Notes: generated by a model not told the origin, from the sequence alone. Counted from the first letter of the stretch, positions 8,860 to 17,796 are shown. The stretch is 64,000 nt of DNA from Paraburkholderia panacisoli (GCF_008369935.1 NZ_VTUZ01000013.1:124001-188000), one strand, 5' to 3'. A program made the numbers and translations.

Positions 8860-9725
8860 TCATTGCGTGTTCACTGTGAGCGCTTCGTCGGCTTGCGTCA
8901 CTTCGTTCCACAGGTCGCGTATCCAGTCGCGCATCAGCAGCGATTCGGCCCAGCGGTCGGTCGTGTCGTTGCCGTCACGGCCGATGATCGCGTACGGTTT
9001 CGGTCCCAGCTCGCACGTGAAGACGAGCGAGTCGTGGCGCCGGCGCGGCGTCGCCAGGACGCGAAGCCATAGCGCCACCAGTCCAGAAACAGATCGACCC
9101 ACATTCGGTGCGGTTCGAATGAGATCTCGATCTGCACCTGTTCGCGGCTCGCGACGCGGCCGTGAAAGGCCCACGAGTGGTCGAGAATGCGCTGCATCGC
9201 CGCGTGGTTCTCGTCCGACACAGGCCATGCAAACTCGCGGCCCACCAGATAGTGCGAGATGTCGCCGAGCAGTTCGAGGTCCGGCCGCGCATCCAGCAGG
9301 TCGAGCGTGAAATGCAGATCGGTCGTCATGCGGTCGCGGTGTGTCTCGATGTAGACTGGAAAATCCACCTGTTCGGCAAGACGCGTCCAGCCGTCGATCA
9401 GCGTCAGGCATTCATCGATGCGCCGCGGGCGCACGTCCGGTTGCAGGTCGACGTGATGCGCGCCGAACTCGGTCGCGAGTTCGAGCACCGGTTGCAGCTC
9501 ATCGACGGTGCGCGGAAAGCACTGCGCTTCGGCGCGCATGCCATGCGGCGCGAGCAGGGTAGCGAGGCGACGTACCTCGTCGCGAGATGCATAGCCGGCG
9601 CTGACACCCTCGAAGCCGGCTTGCGCGATCATCGCGATGTTTTCTTCGAGCGAGCGCTCATGGCCGTCGGTATGCCGGCGCTCCATCGCCCACAACGACT
9701 GATAGATCTCGAGACGTTGAGTCAT
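8860..9725 (-). pseudogene. Sugar phosphate isomerase/epimerase-like TIM barrel (MocC/IolE type), frameshifted
   Basis: The N-terminal part starts at ATG 9725 (MTQRLEIYQSLWAMERRH) and runs as an AP-endonuclease-2-type TIM barrel with HHVDLQPDVRPRR, VYIETHRDRMTTD and LLGDISHYLVGREF, the last being typical metal-site strands. After DWWRYGFASWRRR the frame changes; the family tail HDSLVFTCELGPKPYAI, then IGRDGNDTTDRWAES, continues in the +1-shifted frame to TGA at 8860. One base is gained or lost in the GC-rich run near 9035-9060. The combined product would be about 287 residues. ATG overlaps the upstream reductase stop (ATGA), so it is the last gene of the operon. Mutation or assembly error are both possible. 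Confidence 0.8.
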
Positions 9726-10969
9726 GACACCTCTGCGGCGAGCAGCGATTTCAACTTCGCGTTGCGATCGGCGAGCAGTGCCGGTTCGACACACGCTCGC
9801 CGCGCGATCAGCGCCTGCGCGGCGCGTACGTCGCGTGCGATCTCGCTTGGGTTGCCGACGCCGCTTGCGCCGACCAGCACGCCGTCACGGTCCAGTGCGA
9901 AGAAAACGCGTGACGTGCTGCCGGTTTCACGCACGACAGTCGATACGGAGAAGGCCGGCATACCCGCGATCTGGATCGTCATGTCGTACTGATTGGACCA
10001 GAACCACGGCACCTCGGAGTAGGTCTCGCCGCGATCGAGCATGTTGCGCGCCACGATGCGTGCTTGATCCTCGGCGTTTTTCCAGCATTCGAGGCGCATG
10101 CGCCGACGAAACAGCCGGTGCGGAAACGAGCACACGTCCCCGGCGGCGAAGACGTGCGGGTCATTCGTGCGCAGCGTGTCGTCGACTGCGATCCCGTCTG
10201 CGACATCGAGACCGGCGGCTTCCGCGAGTTCGGTTCGGGGCTTCACGCCGATCCCCGCAATTACGCAATCGCATGCGATGTTGTCGCCGTCGGAGAGCTT
10301 GACGCCCGTCACGCGATCACGGCCGACGATCCGGTCCACCTGAACCGCGAAACGGATATCGACACCCATCTGCCGATGCCGCTCGACCAGATGCGCAGCG
10401 ACGATCTCGGGCACGGCGCGCATCAACGCGCGCGAGCCCGCCTCGATCACGACCACGTTGCAGCCGCACGCGATCGCCGTCGCGGCAATTTCAAGTCCGA
10501 TAAAGCCCGCGCCGATGACTGCTATCGTGCGCCCCGGTTGCAGTTCGCCGGCGATGTATCCGGCGTCCACGACAGTGCGCAGGTAATACACGCCCGCTAG
10601 CGTCGCACCTGGCGCGGTGAGCTTGCGCGGCGCGGCGCCGGTCGCGATCAGCAGACGGTGATAGGCGATCGCGTGGCCGCTTGGCAAGACCACTCGACGC
10701 GCCGCACGGTCGATCCGCTGCACGGACGCATCGGTGCGCAGATCGATTCCCTGCTGGCGATAGAACGCTTCATCGTAGAGCGTGCATTCGCCGGTGGTCT
10801 TCTGTCCGAGCAGCACCGCCTTCGAGAGCGGCGGCCGGTCGTAAGGCGCGACGCCTTCATTGCCGAGCAGCGTGATACCGCCTTTCCAGCCGTTCTCGCG
10901 GAGTGCGTGCGCGGCGCGCGCGCCGCTCTGTCCGGCGCCGACGATCACCATCGCGGGTTGATTCGTCAT
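9722..10969 (-). CDS. FAD-dependent ferredoxin reductase (MocF-like)
   Basis: A 415-residue pyridine nucleotide-disulphide-fold reductase of the rubredoxin/ferredoxin reductase group. FAD binding: VIVGAGQSGARAAHALRENG at residue 8 onward; PYDRPPLSK; ATGAAPRKL; NAD(P) binding: IAVIGAGFIGLEIAAT; FAD second site: VFAAGDVCSFP. The C-terminal reductase domain includes WFWSNQYDMTIQIAG, typical of partners of Rieske oxygenases. It overlaps the Rieske gene upstream by ATGA and the isomerase downstream by ATGA. Its likely job is passing electrons from NAD(P)H to the adjacent Rieske ferredoxin and on to the desaturase-type oxygenase. Confidence 0.9.
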   Translation of the reverse strand: MTNQPAMVIVGAGQSGARAAHALRENGWKGGITLLGNEGVAPYDRPPLSKAVLLGQKTTGECTLYDEAFYRQQGIDLRTDASVQRIDRAARRVVLPSGHAIAYHRLLIATGAAPRKLTAPGATLAGVYYLRTVVDAGYIAGELQPGRTIAVIGAGFIGLEIAATAIACGCNVVVIEAGSRALMRAVPEIVAAHLVERHRQMGVDIRFAVQVDRIVGRDRVTGVKLSDGDNIACDCVIAGIGVKPRTELAEAAGLDVADGIAVDDTLRTNDPHVFAAGDVCSFPHRLFRRRMRLECWKNAEDQARIVARNMLDRGETYSEVPWFWSNQYDMTIQIAGMPAFSVSTVVRETGSTSRVFFALDRDGVLVGASGVGNPSEIARDVRAAQALIARRACVEPALLADRNAKLKSLLAAEVS

Positions 10970-11310
10970 GACGGGTCCTTTGCCGGAACGCCAAGCAGCA
11001 CTTCGCCGTTCTCGACGCGCACCGGATACGTTTTCAGGTGCACGCACACGGGCGGGCTTTTCGGCTTGCCAGTGGGGATGTCGAAGCGCCCCTGATGCAG
11101 CGGACATTCGATCTCGCGATTCACGACGAAGCCATCGGCGAGATGCGCGCGTTCGTGTGTGCACCAGCCGTCGGACGCGAAGAAGCCTTCACCGATCCGG
11201 TACACCGCGTAACTCGCACCGGCGTGATCGAAGCGGATCACGTCTTCTTCATCGATATCGCCGGTGGCGCAGGCCACGACCCACTTGAGGTTGTTCGTTT
11301 CGACGGTCAC
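10966..11310 (-). CDS. Rieske-type [2Fe-2S] ferredoxin (MocE-like)
   Basis: A 114-residue soluble Rieske protein. The cluster ligands are visible as C50-T-H52 and C69-P-L-H72, i.e. CxH-x16-CxxH. The surrounding GWCTHERAHLADGF and CPLHQGRFDIPTG are typical of bacterial Rieske ferredoxins such as MocE. It sits between a membrane desaturase-type oxygenase (11336) and the ferredoxin reductase (overlap of four bases), which together make a complete three-component electron chain. Confidence 0.93.
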   Translation of the reverse strand: MTVETNNLKWVVACATGDIDEEDVIRFDHAGASYAVYRIGEGFFASDGWCTHERAHLADGFVVNREIECPLHQGRFDIPTGKPKSPPVCVHLKTYPVRVENGEVLLGVPAKDPS

Positions 11311-11335
11311 GGGAGTCTCCGTTATTTGAGGTCGT

Positions 11336-12406
11336 TCAGGCGTTCGATTGCACGGGGAATGCGTCTTGCGGCACGTCCTTGCCCGGGATCTTCCGTTCGA
11401 TCACGTGTGAAGGATCGGACCGCTGTTTCCACAGCGCGGGCAGCATCTCCCGATACGCCGCATAGAGGCTCGGATACGCAGGCGGCAATTGATCCTTGAT
11501 CGATTCGTGCAGACGCGGCAGCGCGTGGAACGGCACCATCGGCAGCAGATGGTGTTCGAGGTGGTAGTTCATGTTGAGATAGAGAAAGCGAAACACGGGG
11601 TTGATATGCACCGTGCGCGTGTTCAGACGATGATCCTTCACGTTGACCGCAAGTCCCGCATGCTGGGTGAGGCCGAGCAGTTGATGCAACCAGCCGCCGT
11701 AGAAGCGCGGAGTCCAGACGAACATGAGCGGCAGGAAGCTGTGCGTGGCGATTGCGAGCGCGATAGTGCCGAGCACCACCGCGAGGTAGATGCGGCACGA
11801 CCAGATCATCTTGGGCTTTTCGGACGCGGGCAGAAACGCGTCGGTCGCGGCGTCGACACGGCCGAATGCGTGCCGCACGACTTTGCCGATTTCGATCGAG
11901 CAACCCATCAGGCCGAGAAAGTCGATGACGATTGGCCAGACTTTCGTCGGCCGTGCGACCTGGATCTCGGGATCGCGAGCCTGGAAGTAGGTGTGCGTGT
12001 GGTGCCGCGCGTGACTCCAGCGCCACCAGTAGGCTTCGCGAATCGTCATGAACGACGACAGGTGATAGAAGAAATCGTTGGCACGACGGCTCCTGAAAGG
12101 CGTGCCGTGCGCGAGTTCATGCCAGCGCGCGTCGCTTGACGAGTAGATCGTGCCGTACACAAAGAACGCCGGGACCGCCCACCAGCTTCCCCATGACACG
12201 GCGGCCACAACGCCCGAAGCAATCAGCAACGCGAGCCACAGTCCGAAATTGCGCCAGCCTTCGGTGTCGCTGCGCTTCATAAGCTCCTTGAGCGCTGCAC
12301 GCGAAATCACGGGCTGATACCACTGCTGGCCGATGCCGTCTTCAAAGGCTGTGTCGGTGACGCGAGGTGCGGCGCCGCCGCCTTCGACGCCGGGAGTCGA
12401 GGACAT
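11336..12406 (-). CDS. Membrane fatty acid desaturase-family oxygenase (MocD-like)
   Basis: A 356-residue integral membrane di-iron protein. Histidine boxes are HELAH at 96-100, HARHH at 132-136 and NYHLEHH near 285, with hydrophobic segments around residues 55-90 and 205-235. The order desaturase-like oxygenase, Rieske ferredoxin, reductase is that of rhizopine mocD-mocE-mocF in Sinorhizobium, where the set is implicated in O-demethylation of 3-O-methyl-scyllo-inosamine. First gene of the operon; the 500-base upstream region carries two palindromes. The true substrate could be another methyl ether, N-methyl compound or alkyl chain. Confidence 0.88.
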   Translation of the reverse strand: MSSTPGVEGGGAAPRVTDTAFEDGIGQQWYQPVISRAALKELMKRSDTEGWRNFGLWLALLIASGVVAAVSWGSWWAVPAFFVYGTIYSSSDARWHELAHGTPFRSRRANDFFYHLSSFMTIREAYWWRWSHARHHTHTYFQARDPEIQVARPTKVWPIVIDFLGLMGCSIEIGKVVRHAFGRVDAATDAFLPASEKPKMIWSCRIYLAVVLGTIALAIATHSFLPLMFVWTPRFYGGWLHQLLGLTQHAGLAVNVKDHRLNTRTVHINPVFRFLYLNMNYHLEHHLLPMVPFHALPRLHESIKDQLPPAYPSLYAAYREMLPALWKQRSDPSHVIERKIPGKDVPQDAFPVQSNA

Positions 12407-12529
12407 GGGTGTCTCCTGCTGTGTGTGACTGTGCTGTTTTGGTGGCTTCCCGTCATTGCGGCGGTGGCCGGTGCCCTTGTCGTTGGGTCAACGATAGATG
12501 ACGGGATGCGCCGGTTCACGAGAGAAAAT

Positions 12530-12543
12530 GATGGATTTCCATC
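12530..12543. promoter_or_regulatory. Perfect palindrome upstream of moc-like operon (site 1)
   Basis: GATGGA-TT-TCCATC, 6-base perfect arms, 124 bases upstream of the desaturase-like start and 366 bases before the AraC gene. It shares the ATGGA/TCCAT half-sites with the palindrome at 12582. A candidate activator or repressor site. Confidence 0.45.
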
Positions 12544-12581
12544 AGGCCGGCTTGTGTGCCGCGCCGGGAAAGGCAAACCGA

Positions 12582-12599
12582 ATGGAAAATTAATTCCAT
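12582..12599. promoter_or_regulatory. Perfect palindrome upstream of moc-like operon (site 2)
   Basis: ATGGAA (12582-12587) and TTCCAT (12594-12599) flank an AATTAA core inside an AT-rich patch of otherwise GC-rich DNA. Its half-sites match those of the palindrome at 12530, 52 bases away, suggesting two sites for one regulator. The remainder of 12407-12908 shows no gene. Confidence 0.45.
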
Positions 12600-12908
12600 G
12601 TAACTGTAGGGAAGCAATTGATTTTGCGGACGAATTCAGAGCCTGATTAGATAAAGCACTCACGGCTGCGGTCTGCGGCCGGTTTCACCTGAACTGCGTG
12701 GGCATGAGCCAAAGACTGGCGACACTTGATTTCTGCATCGCGGCACTCTTAGAGGAAATTGCGGCGCACGTCGTCGCTGCCGGGCTGCTGCACCGGGTGA
12801 TGTCAGCGTGGCAGGGCAGACCCAAAGGAAGCTGGGATAATGAAGGCGCTCACAGCGCAATTTTCGAGGCTATTTTCCAAAGTGCCGGCGGCGAATCGGA
12901 GGTGAGTT

Positions 12909-13718
12909 ATGCACGAAGAAGTCCAATACAGTCACTCAACCGACATTCCCGGTTTGGTCCTTAGTAAGGCTCGGTTTGCCGAGTTTCGCTTTGAGCCGCA
13001 CTATCATCTCGACTGCCATATCGCACTCATTGCGAGCGGGGTGCAACGTCAATCGTTCCGTGGGGAATCCCTGTTGCTCACGCGTGGCGCGATTCAGCTC
13101 ATGCCTGCGGGCGAGGTCCACGACGGGGTTGCTGGGGCTGACGAGTCATACACGCTTCAAACGTTTCGACTGTCGCCCGCGCTGCTGAACGGCTTCGGGG
13201 AGGAAATCACGGGCAAGCACTATTTCCCCTCACAGGCCGCAGCGGTGCTGCAAGATAGCCGCCTCGCAGAGCAGTTGCTCAAAATACACGCGACCCTTCA
13301 GCACGGGATGAACGATCCCATCATGAGCGAAACCTACGTTCTGGAATTGCTGGAGTCACTGTTCGCCCGTTTGAAGCAACCATCCCCCACACCTATCGCC
13401 GGCGCCTTATCGTCTCAGCAACTGCGACTTGTTCGGGAATTCGTCGAGGCGAATATTGCCGACAAAATCGTCCTGGAAGATCTATCTCTGCTTGTTGGCC
13501 TCGATCGATTCCGGTTTTTGAAACTGTTTAAACGCACTGTTGGCATGACGCCTCACGCCTGGTTACTGCGCATGCGGCTGGAAAAGGCGGTGGCGTTGAT
13601 CAACGCGAACAGGAACATGCCGATCACTGAAATTGCGCACGCCGTTGGCTTCTTCGATCAAAGCCATTTCACGCGGGCGTTTCGCGAGGCGTACGGCGTT
13701 ACTCCCGCTCGCTTCTGA
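12909..13718 (+). CDS. AraC-family transcriptional regulator
   Basis: A 269-residue protein: N-terminal AraC-binding cupin-like domain (FRFEPHYHLDCHIALIASG; GAIQLMPAGEVHDG) and two C-terminal HTH motifs (about residues 170-268): LSLLVGLDRFRFLKLFKRTVG then ITEIAHAVGFFDQSHFTRAF and the closing YGVTPARF. GGAGG precedes ATG 12909. The threonine aldolase gene follows on the same strand 108 bases later. The closest enzymatic neighbour upstream is the divergent moc-like operon, so it could serve either. Confidence 0.9.
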   Translation: MHEEVQYSHSTDIPGLVLSKARFAEFRFEPHYHLDCHIALIASGVQRQSFRGESLLLTRGAIQLMPAGEVHDGVAGADESYTLQTFRLSPALLNGFGEEITGKHYFPSQAAAVLQDSRLAEQLLKIHATLQHGMNDPIMSETYVLELLESLFARLKQPSPTPIAGALSSQQLRLVREFVEANIADKIVLEDLSLLVGLDRFRFLKLFKRTVGMTPHAWLLRMRLEKAVALINANRNMPITEIAHAVGFFDQSHFTRAFREAYGVTPARF

Positions 13719-13826
13719 CAGCGGCGCAGCAATTTTTTACAAGGCGTTTCGGTTACAGACCGGTAGCCTTCGGTTTTTGGCCTCGTGCCCATCCTGGGCG
13801 GTCTCCATCTAAGGCAGAACTACCGA

Positions 13827-14864
13827 ATGACTACTTTCAGCTTTCTCGACGACTACAGCGAAGGCGCCCATCCTGACATTCTCCACGCCCTGACGGAGTC
13901 CAACTACATCCAACAGGCGGCCTATGGGGAAGACTCCTACTCTGCCGAGGCAACCGCTCGGATCAAGGCCCACTTGGGAAACACGTTCGACGGAGCGATC
14001 CACTACGTTGCAAGCGGGACCATGGCCAACATCGTTTCAATAGCTAGCTGCCTGCGTCCGCACGAAGCCGTCATTGCAGTGAGCTCGGGACATATCGTAG
14101 TCAGGGAAGCCGGCGCGATTGAGGCGACTGGCCACAAACTCATCGTCGTTCCCCCTGTAGACGGGAAGCTCACGCCCGCCAATATCGAGGCCGCGCTTGC
14201 CAGCAATGCTCATTTTCCGCACATGGCAAAGCCTCGCCTTATCTATCTGTCGGATGCAACCGAAATAGGCACCGTCTACACCCTTGACGAACTGCGGAAG
14301 ATATCGGCGCTCGCAAAGCAACGCGGCCTGATTCTATTTCTCGATGGCGCGCGGTTGGGCGCGGCATTGGCGTCAAGCAAGAGCGACGTGACATTGGCCG
14401 ATATTGCTTCCCTCGTTGACATTTTCTGGATCGGTGGAACCAAGGCAGGCGCGCTTTTGGGTGAAGCAATTGTTGTTTGTAATCCCGCGCTGACGGAGGA
14501 TTTTGCTTTTCATGTAAAGCAACGCGGCGGCATGTTAGCCAAGGGGCGGCTACTGGGTATCCAGTTTCAGGAGTTATTTGGCGTCAAGAATCTCTTCCTC
14601 GAAAATGCAAAGCACGCCAATGCCATGGCGGCAAAGCTCGCCTCTGGGATCGTGTCCAGCGGTTACGCTCTCGACGCGCAAACGGCTACGAATCAGGTAT
14701 TTCCAATATTGCCCGATTCGGTCATTTCCGCATTGGAGCAACTCTTTGCTTTCTACGTTTGGAGAAAATCGGATAACGAGCATTCTGTGATTCGCCTGGT
14801 AACGTCCTGGGCCACACAAGAACACCAGGTCGACGCCTTTCTGGCTCGGCTCGCCCAACTTTGA
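13827..14864 (+). CDS. Low-specificity L-threonine aldolase family (PLP)
   Basis: A 345-residue fold-type I PLP enzyme that cleaves threonine or other beta-hydroxy amino acids to glycine plus an aldehyde. Features: NYIQQAAYGEDSYSAEA near the N terminus, VASGTMANIVSI (PLP phosphate contact), GHIVVREAGAIEATGHK, FLDGARLGAALAS with the PLP-binding aspartate, and the Schiff-base lysine in WIGGTKAGALLGEA. ATG 13827 is taken because the family begins at the FLDDYSEGAHPDIL segment; AAGG at 13811 is a modest ribosome site. Confidence 0.9.
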   Translation: MTTFSFLDDYSEGAHPDILHALTESNYIQQAAYGEDSYSAEATARIKAHLGNTFDGAIHYVASGTMANIVSIASCLRPHEAVIAVSSGHIVVREAGAIEATGHKLIVVPPVDGKLTPANIEAALASNAHFPHMAKPRLIYLSDATEIGTVYTLDELRKISALAKQRGLILFLDGARLGAALASSKSDVTLADIASLVDIFWIGGTKAGALLGEAIVVCNPALTEDFAFHVKQRGGMLAKGRLLGIQFQELFGVKNLFLENAKHANAMAAKLASGIVSSGYALDAQTATNQVFPILPDSVISALEQLFAFYVWRKSDNEHSVIRLVTSWATQEHQVDAFLARLAQL

Positions 14865-15050
14865 AGACACGCCGGCGGTTGCCCTTTCTGCCTGTTTCGC
14901 CGATGTTTTGGGATTCGAACTTTCACGTATTTCGAAACTCTCCAGCCAGGCTATTATCGAGGGTCAATGCCGACTGTCTGGATGGCGTGAATGTTAGGAT
15001 GCCTGCCCTCGAAGGCGGATAGCGGCTCGCGTTTCTGAAAGGAGATTGCG

Positions 15051-15530
15051 ATGGCTGAGCTCGTAACATGCTTGTGGTTCGATCAAGGTAGAGCGCGTGA
15101 GGCGGCGGAGTTTTACGCCGCCACGTTTCCTGACAGCCGTGTCGATGCAGGTCATGTATCCCCTATACCCGGCATTGGCCAGGGTCCGGAGTTGACGGTC
15201 GAGTTCACCGTGCTCGGTCGGCGCTTCGTAGGGCTGAACGGCGGCCCCAATTTCAAGGCCAATGAGGCGGTAAGTTTCATGGTCGAGACGGATAGCCAGG
15301 AAGAGACCGACCGATATTGGAACGCCATTATCGGCAAGGGCGGAGAGGAAGCGCCTTGCGGCTGGTGCAAGGACCGTTGGGGCTTTTCGTGGCAGATCAC
15401 GCCCAAGCGGCTGCTCGAGTTCGTCAACGGGACCGACCGTGATGCCGGAAGGCGTGCGATGGACGCGATGATGAAAATGAAGAAGATCGATATCAGCGCG
15501 ATAGAGCGCGCAGCGGCAGCGGCTGATTGA
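15051..15530 (+). CDS. VOC/PhnB-like protein (3-demethylubiquinone methyltransferase-type domain)
   Basis: A 159-residue vicinal-oxygen-chelate-fold protein of the PhnB/3-dmu-9_3-mt group. Typical are LWFDQGRAREAAEFYAATFP, DSRV, VEFTVLGRRFVGLNGGPNFK, AVSFMVETDSQEETDRYW, CGWCKDRWGFSWQITP and the tail DRDAGRRAMDAMMKMKKIDI. Despite the domain name, methyltransferase activity is not established for this group. AGGAGA lies just before the ATG. A lone gene. Confidence 0.9.
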   Translation: MAELVTCLWFDQGRAREAAEFYAATFPDSRVDAGHVSPIPGIGQGPELTVEFTVLGRRFVGLNGGPNFKANEAVSFMVETDSQEETDRYWNAIIGKGGEEAPCGWCKDRWGFSWQITPKRLLEFVNGTDRDAGRRAMDAMMKMKKIDISAIERAAAAAD

Positions 15531-15564
15531 CACGTCGACGCAGCGGCTCGGCCCGTCAGTCGAT

Positions 15565-15750
15565 GTGGCTGGCTACGAAGCCTTGACTCAGAGCAAATAC
15601 GATAGAGCGGGTAATCTTGGACTGGACTTGTACATTGCGAATGAGATCGCCAAAGCCCATCACGGAGAAATCGAAGCGCGGTCCGACGAAACAGAGACCT
15701 CATTTTCAGTGTCACTCCCGCGCGCCGACGGAATTGGTACGGAGAGTTGA
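15565..15750 (+). pseudogene. C-terminal remnant of a sensor histidine kinase
   Basis: A 61-codon frame whose product contains GLDLYIANEIAKAHHGEIE and SFSVSLPR, which match the G2 box and last strands of a HATPase_c domain (usual GLGLYI). Nothing upstream provides the H box, N box or G1 box; the preceding gene is an unrelated VOC protein. It is the tail of a kinase gene deleted at its 5' side. From 15751 to 16041 no gene is visible. Confidence 0.75.
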
Positions 15751-16041
15751 CCGTGCTTCGCAACGGAGAGCCGCCGCCGATCGGTTGAGTTCAAATGGTG
15801 TCTGAGGGGTCGAATTGAGCCCCCGCTTGCGGCCTCTGGCCCAATCGACCCGCAGACATTCGAACGGCGGCTGCGCTGCGCGAGCCGGTCAGATATCAGT
15901 GACGTTCTGTTTTCAACGACGACTAAGCGCCAGGCCCGGTATCGAGAGGCAGGCATCGCCCATGCCAGCGCGCCGCACGCCCCACGCGCATTCCGATGAT
16001 TTGGGTGTAGCCTGACAGTCCAGCACGCAAGGGGAGGCGGT

Positions 16042-17571
16042 ATGGAACGAGAGTTGAAGCTACGAATTCCTATCGAAGATCTTGAGAAGTTGCGTCACGC
16101 GCCTCTGCTTGCGCAATCGAAAAGCGCGACGGATCCTCCCAAATTGCTGACAAGCACCTATTTCGACACGCCCGAACTTGCCTTTCACTGGTGCGGGGCT
16201 TCGCTGCGCGTGCGTGTCGTCGGCGGCGAGCGCCTCCAGACGTTAAAGCTCGAACGGTCCGCACGGACGGGCCTGTTCGACAGGGACGAGTTCGAGATGC
16301 CCGTCGATAGCGACACGCCCGATCTGAAGCTGCTGCTGGACCAGATTTCCGCTGATACCGATTGCGGCAAGCTGATTCGTGACGAGGCGACCGCCGCCCG
16401 GCTCAAGCCCGTATTCGTCACGCGGATCAATCGATCCGCTATTCCATTGCGGTTGCCGTCTGGAGACGAACTCGAAGTGGCGCTCGACGAGGGGACCATC
16501 GAGGCGGACTCGGGCTCGGTCCCGATCGTGGCGGTGGAACTGGAGTTGAAACATGGGCAACCAGAGAATTTGTACGAAGTAGCGCTCGAACTCCTGGAAA
16601 CCGTGCCCCTGCGCATCGATCATATGAGCAAAGCTGATCTCGGCTACGAACTGCTCGTAGCAGAGCGCAGCGACGCGGTGAAGGCTCAGCCGGTGCAGTT
16701 GAACAAGCGCGATTCGATCGAGGACGCATTCTGCAGTATCGCGCGCAACTGTCTGGATCAGGTCCACGCGAACGAACGTGGCGTCGTGTCCGGCCATGAT
16801 CCGTCTAGTGTCCATCAGATGCGCGTGGGACTTCGTCGGCTGCGCTCGGCCCTCGACCTGTTTGCGGACGAGATTCCCGCTTATGCCGGTCTTGGCGAGG
16901 AACTGCGCTGGATTGCATCGGAGCTTGGTGCCGCGCGTGATTGGGAAGTACTCGCCGGATCGACGCTCGAACGTGCGGGGACGTGCGCAAGCCCGGACGA
17001 AATCCTGCCGGTACGTCAGGTGTGCGAGCAGATCGCCGCCAACAATCGGCAGCTCGCGGCAGCCGCAGTCGAGTCGGCCCGCTATACCCGGCTCGTACTC
17101 CAGTTCGTGACATGGTTGAATCGGCAGGGATGGCGAGACGGAATGTCCGACAAACAGCGCGGGAGCATTGACAGGCCAGCCAGCCAGTTCGCCGCGGATG
17201 TCCTGCGTCGTCGACACAGGATATTGATCAAACGCGGCAAGCGGCTTGCCGAGCTCGACGATCACCGACGCCACCGTGCCCGCATTGCAGCGAAGAAAGT
17301 CCGATATGCCACCGAGTTCTTCGCGTCGCTTTGTCCGAGGCGCGCCGTCCGGCATTACGTCGATGCGCTGACCGCGCTGCAGGACGATCTGGGTTGGCGC
17401 AACGATGCGGTGGTCGCCGACCAGCTTCTCAAGTCGGTGCCGCGAGTATCACCGGACGCGGCCTCGGGAGCAGCCTTCGCGCGGGGTTATCTCGCTTCAC
17501 GCGTCGCTGCCGATCACCAGACCTTGAAGAAGCTGTGGAAAAAGTTCAGACGTCTTTCGCCGCCGGGATAA
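16042..17571 (+). CDS. CYTH and CHAD domain protein (inorganic triphosphatase type)
   Basis: A 509-residue two-domain protein. The CYTH domain (about 1-205) opens with the ExExK signature MERELKLRI; further TSTYFDTPELAF, RVVGGERLQTLKL, and acidic/basic strands such as VAVELELKHG form the triphosphate tunnel. The CHAD domain (about 225-500) is a histidine-rich helical bundle: SVHQMRVGLRRLRSALDLF and RARIAAKKVRYATEFF with H-x-x-R repeats thought to bind polyphosphate. Relatives such as E. coli YgiF hydrolyse PPPi. GGGGAGG precedes ATG 16042. Confidence 0.93.
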   Translation: MERELKLRIPIEDLEKLRHAPLLAQSKSATDPPKLLTSTYFDTPELAFHWCGASLRVRVVGGERLQTLKLERSARTGLFDRDEFEMPVDSDTPDLKLLLDQISADTDCGKLIRDEATAARLKPVFVTRINRSAIPLRLPSGDELEVALDEGTIEADSGSVPIVAVELELKHGQPENLYEVALELLETVPLRIDHMSKADLGYELLVAERSDAVKAQPVQLNKRDSIEDAFCSIARNCLDQVHANERGVVSGHDPSSVHQMRVGLRRLRSALDLFADEIPAYAGLGEELRWIASELGAARDWEVLAGSTLERAGTCASPDEILPVRQVCEQIAANNRQLAAAAVESARYTRLVLQFVTWLNRQGWRDGMSDKQRGSIDRPASQFAADVLRRRHRILIKRGKRLAELDDHRRHRARIAAKKVRYATEFFASLCPRRAVRHYVDALTALQDDLGWRNDAVVADQLLKSVPRVSPDAASGAAFARGYLASRVAADHQTLKKLWKKFRRLSPPG

Positions 17572-17796
17572 AGTCAGCTGGATAGCCAACTGGGAGTCCC
17601 TGCACTGACACCCGACGATCTCGACGCATTGGCTTTCGCGGCAAAACACGCGGACGTCGAGATGCTCGAGCAGCACCTCGACAGTTTGCAGGCAGACCCC
17701 CTCGGCATCGTCCTCAAGATCGAGACGCGCCGCGGCTTCAACAATCTTGCATGGACGCTTGCAGTCAAGGGTCAATCATTCAGAGCCAGATATTGA
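17572..17796 (+). pseudogene. Internal remnant of a pyruvate kinase gene
   Basis: In the frame from 17581 to TGA 17796, VPALTPDDLDALAFAAKHAD and LGIVLKIETRRGFNNL match two neighbouring segments of bacterial pyruvate kinase (the x-x-KDLxDLxF helix and the L-x-KIE strand). The block between them appears shortened, with loss of the usual LSFVR strand, and neither end of the gene is present. The 3' end overlaps the tail of the convergent flavoprotein gene. A decayed fragment, probably with an internal deletion. Confidence 0.65.

Noticed and set aside
12698..12964. 88-codon plus-strand frame running into the AraC gene
   Set aside because: Superficial IS-like phrases only; no transposase motif, and it overlaps the AraC start.
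14900..14925. GGATTCGAAC, the complement of a tRNA T-loop
   Set aside because: No T-stem pairing, acceptor stem or anticodon arm can be built around it on either strand.
16243..17355. 370-codon minus-strand frame opposite the CYTH-CHAD gene
   Set aside because: Shadow frame without recognisable domains.
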